A DNA stretch of 64,000 nt from JASHPR01 sp963749145 (GCA_963749145.1 CAVVLN010000001.1:310001-374000), one strand, 5' to 3'. Counted from the first letter of the stretch, positions 15,442 to 24,956 are shown. Notes: generated by a model from the sequence alone, not told the origin. A program made the numbers and translations.

Positions 15442-16995
15442 ATGGCTGGCCCGCCCTTGCCGTACACCGGCACGATCCCGCGCCTGCTGGCCGCCGCCGC
15501 GGCCCGCGACCCGGACGGGACCTGGCTGCGCACCGACGACACCACGCTGACCTTCGCGGCGGCGGCGGCGCGGGTGGCGGGGGTCGCCGGGGCGCTGCGG
15601 TCGGCCGGGGTGCGGCGCGGCGACCTGGTGGTGGTGACGGCCCGCACCACCCCGCCGTACCTGATGTGCTGGCTGGCCCTGGCCGCGCTGGGCGCGGTGA
15701 CGGTGCCGGTCAACCCGCGCAGCGCCCCCGCCGAGCTGGCCGGGATGGTACGGCAGGTCATGCCGCGGGCGCTGATCACCGACGCGGGCCTCGCCCCGCT
15801 CGCCGACGCCGCGCAGGTCCGCGACCTGCCCGAGCTCGGGGTGCTGGACTGCGGCGAGCTGATGTCCCCGGGCGCCGCCGGCGGCGCGGCGCCGGCCCGG
15901 CTGCCCGACGAGGCCGGGCCGGACGACCTCGCCGTGCTGATCCCGACGTCGGGCACGACCGGGCGGTCCAAGCTGGTCATGCAGACGCACCGGGCCTACA
16001 CGATGGCCGGGGAGGGCTTCCCGTTCTGGATGGAGCTGACCGCCGCGGACCGGCTGATGACCTCGCTGCCGCTGTTTCACATCAACGCGCCCGCCTACTC
16101 GGTGATGGGCTCGCTGGCCTGCGGCGCCGGGCTGGTGCTGCTGCCGCGGTTCTCGGCCAGCGGGTTCCTCGGCGCCGCCCGCAGGCACGGGGCGACCGAG
16201 TTCAACGCGATCGGCGCGATGCTGGAGATCCTCATGCGCCAGCCGCCGCGCCCGGACGACGCCGACACCCCGCTGCGGCTGTGCTACGCCGGGCCGGCCC
16301 CGGAGCGGGAACGGCAGCTGGAGATGGAGCGCCGGTTCGGGATCAAGATCGTGGTGGGCTACGCGATGTCGGAGTCACCGTACGGCCTGATCTGGGCGCG
16401 GGGGACCCGGCCGTACGGGACGCTCGGCTCGGTCCGCCAGCATCCGGTGCTCGGTGAAGTGAACTCGGCGCGGGTGGCCGGAGCGGACGGACGGGTCCTC
16501 GGCCCGGGCGAGACCGGCGAGATGCAGCTGCGCAACCCGGTCGTCACCCGCGGCTACTGGGGGATGCCGGAGGAGACCGCGGCCCTGTTCGACGACGGGT
16601 GGCTGCGCACCGGTGACCTGGTCACCGTGGGCGCCGACGGGACGTACACGTTCGTCGGCCGGCAGAAGGAGGTGCTGCGCCGGCGCGGCGAGAACCTGTC
16701 ACCGCTCGAGGTCGAGGAGGTGCTCGAGGCGCATCCCGCCGTGCTCGAGTGCGCCGTGGTCGGGGTGGAGTCCGAGCTGTCCGAGGAAGAGGTGAAGGCG
16801 TTCGTGGTGCCCGCCGGCGGCGCGAGCATCTCGTTTGACGATCTGCGGGCGTTCACCGCGGAGCGGCTCGCCGCCTTCAAGGTGCCGCGCTACTGGCAGG
16901 TGATCGCCGAGCTGCCGCGCACCCCGACGGCGCGGGTGGCCAAGCACCGGCTGCCCGCCGGCCACCAGCCCGGCGAGTACGACGCGGAGGCCTGA
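15442..16995 (+). CDS. Acyl-CoA synthetase / class I adenylate-forming ligase (CaiC-like)
   Basis: A 517-residue AMP-dependent ligase that activates a carboxylic acid as acyl-AMP and then transfers it to CoA. Core motifs are A3 VLIPTSGTTGRSKLVMQTH, A5 GYAMSESPYGL, A7 GWLRTGDLVTVGADG, A8 FVGRQKEVLRRRGENLSP and A10 PRTPTARVAKHRL with the catalytic lysine. LPLFHINAPAYSV and the overall pattern resemble crotonobetaine/carnitine-CoA and related ligases. ATG 15442 is 25 bp after the TetR gene, so they are likely one transcript. Together with the importer upstream it suggests uptake and CoA activation of an organic acid, which is an inference from gene order only. Confidence 0.88.
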   Translation: MAGPPLPYTGTIPRLLAAAAARDPDGTWLRTDDTTLTFAAAAARVAGVAGALRSAGVRRGDLVVVTARTTPPYLMCWLALAALGAVTVPVNPRSAPAELAGMVRQVMPRALITDAGLAPLADAAQVRDLPELGVLDCGELMSPGAAGGAAPARLPDEAGPDDLAVLIPTSGTTGRSKLVMQTHRAYTMAGEGFPFWMELTAADRLMTSLPLFHINAPAYSVMGSLACGAGLVLLPRFSASGFLGAARRHGATEFNAIGAMLEILMRQPPRPDDADTPLRLCYAGPAPERERQLEMERRFGIKIVVGYAMSESPYGLIWARGTRPYGTLGSVRQHPVLGEVNSARVAGADGRVLGPGETGEMQLRNPVVTRGYWGMPEETAALFDDGWLRTGDLVTVGADGTYTFVGRQKEVLRRRGENLSPLEVEEVLEAHPAVLECAVVGVESELSEEEVKAFVVPAGGASISFDDLRAFTAERLAAFKVPRYWQVIAELPRTPTARVAKHRLPAGHQPGEYDAEA

Positions 16996-16998
16996 GCT

Positions 16999-17637
16999 TC
17001 AGTGGTGGACCGGCCCGATGACCCCGGCCGTGGCCAGGCCGTCGAGGATAAGCTGCACCGCGATCGCGGCGATGAGGAAGCCGAAGACCTTCTCGGTGAC
17101 CAGCATGCGGTTCTCGTCCAGCTTGGCGCTGACCTTGTTGGCCCAGCGGAACACCACGACATCGATCAGCAACACGACCGCGAGAATGCCGATCGCTACC
17201 CCCAGCACGCTGACTGAATCCGCCTCGGCCGAGATGGTCACCAGCCCGACGATGCCCACCGGGTTCAGCAGGTAGGGCACGGCCAGGGGGAACTGGGCTA
17301 GCTGCATCGGGTCCTTGCCCTCGGTGCGCTGGCCGCCGTTCGGCTGCCCCAGCACCATCCCCACCGCGAGCACGAGCAAGATCACGCCGCCGGCGATCGA
17401 CAGCGACCCGACCGAGAAGTGCAGCAGCGCCCGCAGCAACTCCCCGAGCACGATCAGCGCAACGGCCACGGTGGCCGCGGTGACCAGCATCTTCCGCAGC
17501 ACGCGCCGGTTAGTGGCCGGGTCGAGGGAAGCGGTGATCTCCAGGAACGGCACGAGGGCCAGCTTGGGCCCGATGCCGATCAGCAGCACGAGGAAGGTGT
17601 CGATCGCGCCCTCGGCGGTGAGCGAGGTCTGATCCAT
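16999..17637 (-). CDS. MarC-family integral membrane protein
   Basis: A 212-residue protein with six predicted membrane helices in the MarC/NAAT pattern. GIGPKLALVPFLEITASLD corresponds to the conserved N-terminal GPI/L-P motif, and AVPYLLNPVGIVGLVTISAE to the second conserved half, with a central loop GQPNGGQRTEGKDPMQLAQF. The family is of uncertain function (once linked to multiple antibiotic resistance, now regarded as unproven; some members are amino-acid carriers). ATG 17637 is the first start matching the family N-terminus. The gene converges with the acyl-CoA synthetase, 3 bp between stops, and is divergent from the DUF2252 gene. Confidence 0.8.
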   Translation of the reverse strand: MDQTSLTAEGAIDTFLVLLIGIGPKLALVPFLEITASLDPATNRRVLRKMLVTAATVAVALIVLGELLRALLHFSVGSLSIAGGVILLVLAVGMVLGQPNGGQRTEGKDPMQLAQFPLAVPYLLNPVGIVGLVTISAEADSVSVLGVAIGILAVVLLIDVVVFRWANKVSAKLDENRMLVTEKVFGFLIAAIAVQLILDGLATAGVIGPVHH

Positions 17638-17729
17638 CCGCCTAGTGTGCCCGGAGCTGGGAGTCCCTGGCCTGGTTAGTCTGAGCGAGGACACTGTTCA
17701 CCGGGCAGGCAGCACGACTGGGGACCAGC

Positions 17730-19220
17730 ATGGCTACTGGCACGCACTCCACCGGGACCGGGCCCGCCGGGGGCGACGACGCGGAAGGCGCGCCGTTTGC
17801 GTCGGCCTGGAGACGTCAGCACCTGACCGCGGATGAGCGCACGGCCCGGGGCCTGGCGGCCCGCAATCAGGCGCCAAGGTCGGGCCACGGGCGGTGGGAG
17901 CCCGCGCCGGGCCGCCCGGATCCGGTAGCCCTGCTCCAGGAGCAGGCGGAGAGCCGGGTCCCCATGCTGGTCCCGATCCGCTACGGGCGGATGCTGGCCT
18001 CGCCGTTCACGTTCTACCGCGGTGCCGCGCTGATCATGGCGTCCGACCTGGCCGCCACCCCCGTATCGGGGGTCACCGTGCAATTGTGCGGTGACGCGCA
18101 CCTGTCGAACTTCGGCCTGTTCGGCTCGCCCGAGCGGAAGATGATTTTCGACATCAACGACTTCGATGAGACCCTGCCCGGCCCGTGGGAATGGGACGTC
18201 AAGCGCCTCGCGGCCAGTTTCGAGATCATGGGCCGCGATCGCGGCTTCGCCCCGGACGACCGCCGGGCCATCGTCATGGCCGGGGTCGCTGAGTACCGGG
18301 ACCGGATGCGCCGGGCCGCCGGGATGGGGGGGCTGGACGCGTGGTATGACCACATGGAAGCCGGGATGCTGCTCGAGCTGGTCCGCAAGGAAGTCCGCGT
18401 CAAGCGGGTCAGCAAGGGCGAGGGCCAGGCGGTCCGGGACATGGTCGCCAAGGCGAGGACGCGCGACAGCACCCGCGTGCTCACCAAGCGAGCGGGCGAG
18501 ATCGACGGTCAGCTGCGGATCGTCGCCGACCCGCCGGTCATCATCCCGATCGAGGATCTGGTCGAGCCGGGATCGGAATGGGAGGATCCCGCTCCGCTGA
18601 TCAAGAAACTGCTCAGCAGCTACCGGCGCACACTCGGGCACCATCATCACCCGATCGAGGAGTACCGCTACGTCCACACGGCTTACAAGATGGTGGGCGT
18701 GGGCAGCGTCGGGACCCGCTGCTACATCATGCTGCTGCTGGGCCGCGACACGAGTGATCCGCTGTTCCTGCAGACCAAGGAGGCGCAAGCCTCGGTGCTC
18801 GAACGCTTCGCGGGCAAGAGCACCTACCCCCACCACGGCCAGCGCGTGGTAGCGGGGCAGCGGCTGATGCAGGCGGCGACCGATATCTTCCTGGGCTGGC
18901 AGCGCATGACCGGCGGCGACGGCGTGACCCGCGACTATTACGTGCGCCAGTTCCAGGACTGGAAGGGCAGCGCGGACGTGGACACCATGCTCGCGCCCGG
19001 GGCCATGCTGTACGCGCGCATCTGCGGGGCGACCCTGGCCCGGGCCCACGCCCGGTGGGGCGACCGGATCGCCATCGCCTCCTACCTCGGCAAGGGGAAT
19101 GCCTTCGACCGGGCCATCGCGGCTTTCTCCGCCGCCTACGCCGACCAGAACGAGCGGGACTACGCCGCGTTCGCCGCCGCCGTCGACTCGGGACGGCTGG
19201 TCGCCCAGACCGGCGTGTAG
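17730..19220 (+). CDS. DUF2252 protein (predicted kinase-like fold)
   Basis: A 496-residue DUF2252 protein. The family is uncharacterised. Two blocks recall aminoglycoside-phosphotransferase-type catalytic motifs: VQLCGDAHLSNFGLFG (compare HGDxHxxN) and MIFDINDFDETLPGPWEWD (compare the Mg-binding IDFD). The N-terminal Arg-rich segment and the C-terminal GATLARAHARWGD match the family. No signal peptide or membrane segment is present. ATG 17730 is 92 bp from the divergent marC-like gene, the gap probably holding both promoters. Biochemical role unknown; a small-molecule phosphotransferase is only a structural guess. Confidence 0.85.
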   Translation: MATGTHSTGTGPAGGDDAEGAPFASAWRRQHLTADERTARGLAARNQAPRSGHGRWEPAPGRPDPVALLQEQAESRVPMLVPIRYGRMLASPFTFYRGAALIMASDLAATPVSGVTVQLCGDAHLSNFGLFGSPERKMIFDINDFDETLPGPWEWDVKRLAASFEIMGRDRGFAPDDRRAIVMAGVAEYRDRMRRAAGMGGLDAWYDHMEAGMLLELVRKEVRVKRVSKGEGQAVRDMVAKARTRDSTRVLTKRAGEIDGQLRIVADPPVIIPIEDLVEPGSEWEDPAPLIKKLLSSYRRTLGHHHHPIEEYRYVHTAYKMVGVGSVGTRCYIMLLLGRDTSDPLFLQTKEAQASVLERFAGKSTYPHHGQRVVAGQRLMQAATDIFLGWQRMTGGDGVTRDYYVRQFQDWKGSADVDTMLAPGAMLYARICGATLARAHARWGDRIAIASYLGKGNAFDRAIAAFSAAYADQNERDYAAFAAAVDSGRLVAQTGV

Positions 19221-19301
19221 CCGGCCGGCGGCCGGCCGTCTGCCGTCCCCGCGAGTGGTGCGCAGCCGTGTGAGCGCCGGATCGCCCGGCCGGGGCGGCG
19301 G

Positions 19302-19949
19302 TCAGGTGTCGACGCGCAGCGCGTCGAACACTCCCCGCAGCCGGTCCACCCGGTGCTCCAGCTGGTGCACGGACTCGGTGATGGCGGGATCGGGCATGGC
19401 GGCGGCCTGGCCGGACAGGACCGTCACCATGTCCTCGACCGCGGCCAGCCGCGCCGACAGCTCGGCGAGCACCGGGTCCGCGCCCGACCGCGCCGCCTCG
19501 ACGGCGGCCAGCGAATCGCCCAGCTGGGCCCGCAGCATCGCCGCCTGATCGCTGAGCTGCCGGTTCTTGGTGTACAGGTCGACGAAGACCGACACCTTGG
19601 CGCGCAGCACCCAGGGGTCGAAGGGCTTGGCGATGTAATCCACGGCACCGGCCGAGTAACTCCGGAACGCATAGTCCGGCTCGGCATTGCGTGCGGTCAG
19701 GAAGATGATCGGCACGTCGCGGGTCTTGGGCCGGCGCTTGATGTGGGCGGCCGTCTCGAAGCCGTCCATGCCGGGCATGAGCACGTCGAGCAGGATGACC
19801 GCGAACTCGTCGCTGAGGAGGGCCTTGAGGGCGGCATCACCGGAACGCGCCGACACCAGGACCTGGTTCAGCGAGCTGAGAATGGCCTCGAGCGCGACGA
19901 GGTTCTCGGCGCGGTCGTCGACCAGAAGGATCTTGGCCTTCTCTGCCAC
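19302..19949 (-). CDS. Response regulator with C-terminal coiled coil, no DNA-binding domain
   Basis: A 215-residue protein with a receiver domain (residues 1 to about 125): acidic pair in ILLVDDRAENL, phospho-accepting Asp in VILLDVLMPGMDG, Thr in IIFLTARNA and the conserved Lys in YIAKPFDPW. The remaining 90 residues (NRQLSDQAAMLRAQLGDSLA onward) are predicted helical, probably coiled coil, with no HTH. Signal output is therefore likely by protein contact. It starts 10 bp downstream of the large hybrid kinase stop and is surely in the same transcript, making it the probable phosphorelay partner of that kinase. Confidence 0.9.
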   Translation of the reverse strand: MAEKAKILLVDDRAENLVALEAILSSLNQVLVSARSGDAALKALLSDEFAVILLDVLMPGMDGFETAAHIKRRPKTRDVPIIFLTARNAEPDYAFRSYSAGAVDYIAKPFDPWVLRAKVSVFVDLYTKNRQLSDQAAMLRAQLGDSLAAVEAARSGADPVLAELSARLAAVEDMVTVLSGQAAAMPDPAITESVHQLEHRVDRLRGVFDALRVDT

Positions 19950-19959
19950 CTGGGTGCTC

Positions 19960-22900
19960 CTAGCGCGAGTTGGCCGCGACGCGTAAGCTGCCCCGCCCGC
20001 TGCTGCGCCGCAGCCAGTGCCGCATCAGCTGCAGCAAGTGATCGGTCTCCACCGGCTTGGGGAAATAGTCGGACGCGCCGGCCCTGATGCTCTTCTCCCG
20101 GTCACCCTTCATCGCCTTGGCGGTCAGCGCGATGATCGGCAGGTCGGCGAACTGCGGCATCTTCCTGATCGCCCGCATGGTCGCGTTCCCGTCGAGTTCC
20201 GGCATCATGACGTCCATCAGCACCAGCGAAATGTCCTCATTGCGTTCTAGTGACTCTATCCCGGTCCGGCCGTTCTCGGCGTAGAGCACCTCGGCGCCGC
20301 ACCGTTCGAAGACGCCGGTGAGGGCGAAGACGCTGCGCGCGTCGTCGTCGACGATGAGGATCCTGGCCCCGTTCAGCGGATCCTGATCGCCGTCGCCGCT
20401 CTCGCCGGACGCCTGGCCGGGGACGAGGTCGCCGGCCAGGCGCTCCCGCGCAGCAAGCAGGGCGTCGCCCCGCGCGGCGACCGGGTCGGCCGCGGCGCCC
20501 GGCGCGATCCTGGCCGGCAGGTAGAGGGTGAACGTGCTGCCCTTGCCGAGGCGGCTGGACACGCGGATCTCCCCGCCGAGCAGCCGGGCGATGTCGCGGC
20601 TGATGGACAGGCCCAGACCGGTTCCGCCGTAGCGGCGGCTAGTGGTCCCGTCGGCCTGGCTGAACGCGTCGAAGATCGTGGCGAGCTTCGGCTTGGCGAT
20701 GCCCACGCCGGTGTCCGACACCGCGAACGCGATGACGTCAGCGGCGCCGCTGAGCGCGCCGGCGAACTCCACCTCGCCCGCCACGGCGATCGTCAGCCGG
20801 ACCTCGCCGGCCGAGGTGAACTTGACGGCGTTGGACAGCAGGTTGCGCACGATCTGCTCGAGGCGCTGCTCGTCGACGTACAGCTGTTCCGGGGTGCCCG
20901 GCCGCACCTCGATGCCGAAGCCCAGGCCCTTGTCCTCGGCCATCGGCCGGAACGTCGCGTCGACGTAGTCGACGAGCGCCCCGAGGCGCAGGTTGGCCGG
21001 GGTGACATCCATCTTGCCCGCCTCGACCTTGGACAGGTCCAGGATGTCGTTGATCAGCTGCAGCAGGTCCGAGCCGGCCGCGTGGATGGTCCGGGCGAAC
21101 TCCACCTGCTGGCCGGTGAGGTTGCCGTCCTGGTTCTCGGCGAGCAGCTTGGCCAGGACCAGCAGGCTGTTCAGCGGGGTCCGCAGCTCGTGCGACATGT
21201 TGGCCAGGAAGTCCGACTTGTACCGGGAGGAGATCGCGAGCTGCTGGGCGCGTTCTTCCAGCGTCTGCCGGGCCTGCTCGATCTGGCGGTTCTGCACCTC
21301 GATGGCGCTGTTCTGCTTGGCCAGCAGCGCGGCCTTGTCCTCGAGTTCCGCGTTGGACCGGCGCAGCTCGGCCTGCTGACGCTGCAGCTCGACCGAGCGG
21401 TCCTGCAGCTGCGAGGTGAGCCGCTGCGACTCGCCCAGCAGCGCCTCGGTCCGCGAGGTGGCCATGATCGTGTTGATGGCGACGCCGATGGTCCCGACGA
21501 ACTGGTCGAAGAAGGCCAGGTGCACGTCGCTGAACCGGGTCAGCGAGGCCAGCTCCAGCACGCCGAGCACCTGATCCTCGAACAGGATCGGCAGCACCGC
21601 CACGCTCACCGGCGCGGCCTCGCCGAGCCCGGAACCGACCTTGATGTACCCGGCTGGCACGTCGGTGATCAGGATCCGCCTGCGCTCGACGGCCGCCTGG
21701 CCGGCCAGTCCCTCGCCCGCCTCGAAGCTGGTCAGCCCGCCTTTCACGAACCCATAGGTGGCGATGCGGGTGAACTCCTGCCGGTCGCTGCGCGGGCCGG
21801 CCGCGTCGGTGGCCAGGTAGACGGCGCCGTACTGGGCGGACGTCAGGGGGGTCAGCTCACCCAGGATCAGCCGGGCCAGCTCGAGCAGGTCAGGGTGCCC
21901 CTGCATCAGCCCGGCGATCCGGGCCAGGTTGGTCTTCAGCCAGTCCTGCTCCTGGTTGGCCAGGGTCGTCTCGCGCAGGTTGGCGACCATCAGGTTGACG
22001 TTGTCCTTGAGCTCCGCGACCTCGCCGCGCGCCTCGACCTCGACGGACTGGCTCAGGTCCCCCTCGGCGACCGCGCTGGCGACCCCCGCGATCGCGCGGA
22101 CCTGCGTGGTGAGGTTGCTCGCGAGCTCGTTGACGCTCTCGGTCAGGCGCTTCCAGGTGCCCGACACGTCACGCACCTCGGCCTGGCCGCCGAGCCGGCC
22201 CTCGCTGCCGACCTCGCGGGCGACCCGGGTCACCTCGGATGCGAACGCGGAAAGCTGGTCGACCATGGTGTTGAGCGTGGTCTTGAGCTCGAGGATCTCG
22301 CCGCGCGCGTTCACGTCGATCTTCTTGGACAGGTCGCCGTTGGCGACCGCGGTCGCGACCTGGGCGATGTTGCGGACCTGGCCGGTCAGGTTTCCGGCCA
22401 TGCCGTTGACGTTGTCGGTGAGGTCCCTCCAGACCCCGGACACGCCGCGGACGTAGGCCTGGCCGCCGAGCCGGCCCTCGGTGCCGACCTCGCGGGCGAC
22501 CCGGGTCACCTCGTCGGCGAACGCCGACAGCAGGTCGACCATGGTGTTGATGGTCGTCTTGAGTTCCAGGATCTCGCCGCGCGCGTCGACGTCGATCTTC
22601 TTGGTGAGGTCGCCGTTGGCGACCGCGGTAGTGACCTGGGCGATGTTGCGGACCTGGCCGGTCAGGTTCCCGGCCATGAAGTTGACGTTGTCGGTGAGGT
22701 CCTTCCACACCCCGGACACGCCGCGGACGTAGGCCTGGCCGCCGAGCCGGCCCTCGGTGCCGACCTCGCGGGCGACCCGGGTCACCTCGTCGGCGAACGC
22801 CGACAGCTGGTCGACCATGGTATTGAGCGTGGTCTTGAGTTCCAGGATCTCGCCGCGCGCGTCGACGTCGATCTTCTTGGACAGGTCGCCGTTGGCCACC

Positions 22901-23511
22901 GCGGTCGCGACCTGGGCGATGTTGCGGACCTGGCCGGTCAGGTTCCCGGCCATCACGTTGACGTTGTCGGTGAGGTCCTTCCACACCCCGGACACGCCGC
23001 GGACCTGGGCCTGGCCGCCGAGCCGGCCCTCGGTGCCGACCTCGCGGGCCACCCGGGTCACCTCGTCCGCGAACGCTGACAGCTGGTCGACCAGCATGTT
23101 CACCGTCTGCTTGAGCTGCACCATCTCGCCGGTCGCCTCGACCGTCACCTTGCGGGTGAGGTCGCCGCGGGCCACCGCGGTGGTGATCTGCGCGATGTCA
23201 CGCACCTGGGCCGCGCTCTGGGCGACCTCGGAGATTACCGCGGCGAGCTGGCCGCCGACCTGGTCGGCGAGCTGGAGGATCTCGGCCAGTACCGGGTCAG
23301 TGGCGTCATAGACGTCGTCGGCCGCCTCGCCGCGCGGGCGGAAGTCGCCCCGGGCGAAGGCGGCCAGCCGGGCGCGGATCGGCTCGAGGTCCGCGTCGCT
23401 GTACCGGGCGGGCGCCCCGTTACCGCCGCTGGCGGCGCGGGTGTCCGTGCCGTTATTCTGCCGTGCTCCGTTCTCCTGCGTGACGCGAGAGCCGGCCGTA
23501 GCCTCGGTCAT
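19960..23511 (-). CDS. Soluble hybrid histidine kinase with five tandem HAMP units, GAF and receiver domains
   Basis: An 1183-residue kinase without membrane segments. Order: N-terminal linker (1-100); five HAMP-containing units of 92 residues beginning at residue 103; GAF domain (about 540-685); coiled coil (690-765); HisKA with phospho-accepting His774 in SHELRTPLNS; HATPase (about 875-1000: N box NLLSNAVKF, G1 DTGVGIA, G2 GGTGLGLS); receiver (1049-1168) with phospho-accepting Asp1100 in LVLMDVMMPELDG and Lys in PKPVE. The design recalls fungal group III (NikA/Os-1) kinases and their actinobacterial relatives. It would sense a cytoplasmic or envelope-stress signal through HAMP/GAF modules and pass phosphate to the receiver and the downstream regulator. 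ATG 23511 is divergent from the SpoIIE-type gene, 20 bp apart. Confidence 0.93.
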   Translation of the reverse strand: MTEATAGSRVTQENGARQNNGTDTRAASGGNGAPARYSDADLEPIRARLAAFARGDFRPRGEAADDVYDATDPVLAEILQLADQVGGQLAAVISEVAQSAAQVRDIAQITTAVARGDLTRKVTVEATGEMVQLKQTVNMLVDQLSAFADEVTRVAREVGTEGRLGGQAQVRGVSGVWKDLTDNVNVMAGNLTGQVRNIAQVATAVANGDLSKKIDVDARGEILELKTTLNTMVDQLSAFADEVTRVAREVGTEGRLGGQAYVRGVSGVWKDLTDNVNFMAGNLTGQVRNIAQVTTAVANGDLTKKIDVDARGEILELKTTINTMVDLLSAFADEVTRVAREVGTEGRLGGQAYVRGVSGVWRDLTDNVNGMAGNLTGQVRNIAQVATAVANGDLSKKIDVNARGEILELKTTLNTMVDQLSAFASEVTRVAREVGSEGRLGGQAEVRDVSGTWKRLTESVNELASNLTTQVRAIAGVASAVAEGDLSQSVEVEARGEVAELKDNVNLMVANLRETTLANQEQDWLKTNLARIAGLMQGHPDLLELARLILGELTPLTSAQYGAVYLATDAAGPRSDRQEFTRIATYGFVKGGLTSFEAGEGLAGQAAVERRRILITDVPAGYIKVGSGLGEAAPVSVAVLPILFEDQVLGVLELASLTRFSDVHLAFFDQFVGTIGVAINTIMATSRTEALLGESQRLTSQLQDRSVELQRQQAELRRSNAELEDKAALLAKQNSAIEVQNRQIEQARQTLEERAQQLAISSRYKSDFLANMSHELRTPLNSLLVLAKLLAENQDGNLTGQQVEFARTIHAAGSDLLQLINDILDLSKVEAGKMDVTPANLRLGALVDYVDATFRPMAEDKGLGFGIEVRPGTPEQLYVDEQRLEQIVRNLLSNAVKFTSAGEVRLTIAVAGEVEFAGALSGAADVIAFAVSDTGVGIAKPKLATIFDAFSQADGTTSRRYGGTGLGLSISRDIARLLGGEIRVSSRLGKGSTFTLYLPARIAPGAAADPVAARGDALLAARERLAGDLVPGQASGESGDGDQDPLNGARILIVDDDARSVFALTGVFERCGAEVLYAENGRTGIESLERNEDISLVLMDVMMPELDGNATMRAIRKMPQFADLPIIALTAKAMKGDREKSIRAGASDYFPKPVETDHLLQLMRHWLRRSSGRGSLRVAANSR
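22102..23205 (-). repeat. 276-bp tandem coding repeats (HAMP units)
   Basis: Four full units of 276 bp (23205-22930, 22929-22654, 22653-22378, 22377-22102) plus a partial fifth below 22102, encoding 92-residue HAMP-plus-linker modules. Units two to four are nearly identical at DNA level, including most third positions, which points to recent duplication or ongoing gene conversion. Conserved words are VRNIAQVATAVANGDLSKKI and VSGVWKDLTDNVN. Confidence 0.9.
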
Positions 23512-23531
23512 CGCTGTCCTCTCCTCAGCTC

Positions 23532-24956
23532 ATGTGCCCACAGGACCCGGCCTGGCCGCCGCGGGATTGGACTGCGCTTCCCCGATGTGCCAATGTCTCG
23601 AGTCTGCCACGATGGGAGGGGAGCCAGCTGCAAACTGAAGCGTTTGCGCCGGGAAGGCATGTGGAGAAACACCAGGACCTCGTCGCTGCCGCGGATTTTG
23701 CTCCTGAGCCGGCCGCGGTAGCCGCCGCTCGTTGCTTTGTCCGGGAGACTCTGATCTCGTGGGGTTTGTCCGGCAGCGATGGCCGGCTGACCGACGCGGT
23801 GCTGCTGGCCAGCGAGCTCGTCACCAACGCGATCGTGCACGCCGGGACGCCGGTGCAGCTGACCTGCCGGATGAGCGGAGCGACGGTGGAGGTGTCGGTC
23901 CTGGACCGGCATCCGGCGCGCGTCATCCCGGACCCGCCGGGCGCCACCGCCGACGTGGACCGGCTGAGCGGCCGCGGGCTGCTGCTGCCTGCGGCGCTCT
24001 CCTCGTCGTGGGGGGTGACCTACGCGGCCGCGGCCAAGATGATCTGGTTCCGGCTGGGGCCGGACGCTACCCCCGCCGACCACGCCGCGACCGTCATCAC
24101 CGAGTCCCTGGCCTGCGCCGACCGCCCGGGCGACGCCGGCCTGGCCGCGGCCGGTCCGGGCGCGAGCCGGGATCTCCTCCAGCTCGGCTACGACGAGCTG
24201 CTCGGTCATGCGGTCACGCAGGCCCGGGAGGCGGTCGCCGCCGACGCCGCGTACGCGCTGATCGCCGACGAGGACGGCGAGCTGAAGATGCGCGCCGCCG
24301 CCGGCCGCGGCGCGCCCCGCCTGGCGGTGGGCGAGGCGGGCGCGGATTCGGCCGGAATGAGCACGTTCCTCGATCTGTACAACCAGTTCGCCGCGGGCGG
24401 AGCCGACCTCGCCCAGGTGCAGAATGAGCCGCTTCGTACCCTTCTGACCGTTCCGTTCCAGGCCGAGGGACGGGTGACCGGCATGCTCGCCGTGGCCGCG
24501 GCCGAACCGGACCGGTTCACCGAGGCCGACCTGGCCCGGGTGCAGCAGGTGGCCGACCAGGTGGCGGTGCCGCTGGAGCGGGCCAGGCTGACCGAGCACG
24601 ACCGGGTCCGGCGGGCCAGGCTCAGCTTCCTGGCCGAGGCCAGTGACCTGCTGGCCGGCAGCCTGGACCAGGAGAAGACCATCGCGCTGGCCGCGCAGCT
24701 GGTGGTGCCACGGCTCGCGGCCTGGTGCGCCGCCCTGGTGCCGGATGACGACGGCACGCTCTGGCCCGCGTACGTCTGGCACGCGGATGAGTCGCTGGTT
24801 GACACGCTGACCTGCCTGCTCAACGAGAGCCCCGGGCCCGAGGTGGCGCCCGGCGAGGGCGCCCGGCAGTGGTCGCTGACGGTCCCGGCGGCCGGGCCTG
24901 CGACCGGGCCGCGGCCGGGCTGGCCGCCGACCCGGCGTGGTGCTTTCCGCTGGTAG
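23532..24956 (+). CDS. Anti-sigma-type ATPase plus GAF domains (N-terminal part of a frameshifted SpoIIE phosphatase gene)
   Basis: The frame encodes an RsbW/HATPase_c_2-like domain (ASELVTNAIVHAGTPV as N box, GRGLLLPAALSSSWG as G box), then a GAF domain (about residues 205-340) and the start of a second GAF (LTEHDRVRRARLSFLAEASD onward). It then runs into non-homologous Pro/Arg-rich sequence and stops at 24956, while the expected continuation (DPAWCFPLVARDRSLGVF) is found in the -1 frame from about 24870. The whole would be a partner-switch regulator: ATPase/anti-sigma plus PP2C phosphatase. The start is uncertain; GTG 23661 after GGGAAGG is a good alternative to ATG 23532. Close divergence from the HAMP kinase suggests a joint signalling module. 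Confidence 0.75.
   Translation: MCPQDPAWPPRDWTALPRCANVSSLPRWEGSQLQTEAFAPGRHVEKHQDLVAAADFAPEPAAVAAARCFVRETLISWGLSGSDGRLTDAVLLASELVTNAIVHAGTPVQLTCRMSGATVEVSVLDRHPARVIPDPPGATADVDRLSGRGLLLPAALSSSWGVTYAAAAKMIWFRLGPDATPADHAATVITESLACADRPGDAGLAAAGPGASRDLLQLGYDELLGHAVTQAREAVAADAAYALIADEDGELKMRAAAGRGAPRLAVGEAGADSAGMSTFLDLYNQFAAGGADLAQVQNEPLRTLLTVPFQAEGRVTGMLAVAAAEPDRFTEADLARVQQVADQVAVPLERARLTEHDRVRRARLSFLAEASDLLAGSLDQEKTIALAAQLVVPRLAAWCAALVPDDDGTLWPAYVWHADESLVDTLTCLLNESPGPEVAPGEGARQWSLTVPAAGPATGPRPGWPPTRRGAFRW

Noticed and set aside
21082..23079. 665-codon plus-strand open frame opposite the HAMP kinase
   Set aside because: It is the antisense shadow of the repeated HAMP coding region; composition is Leu/Gly/Asp/His-rich without domains and no ribosome site is present.
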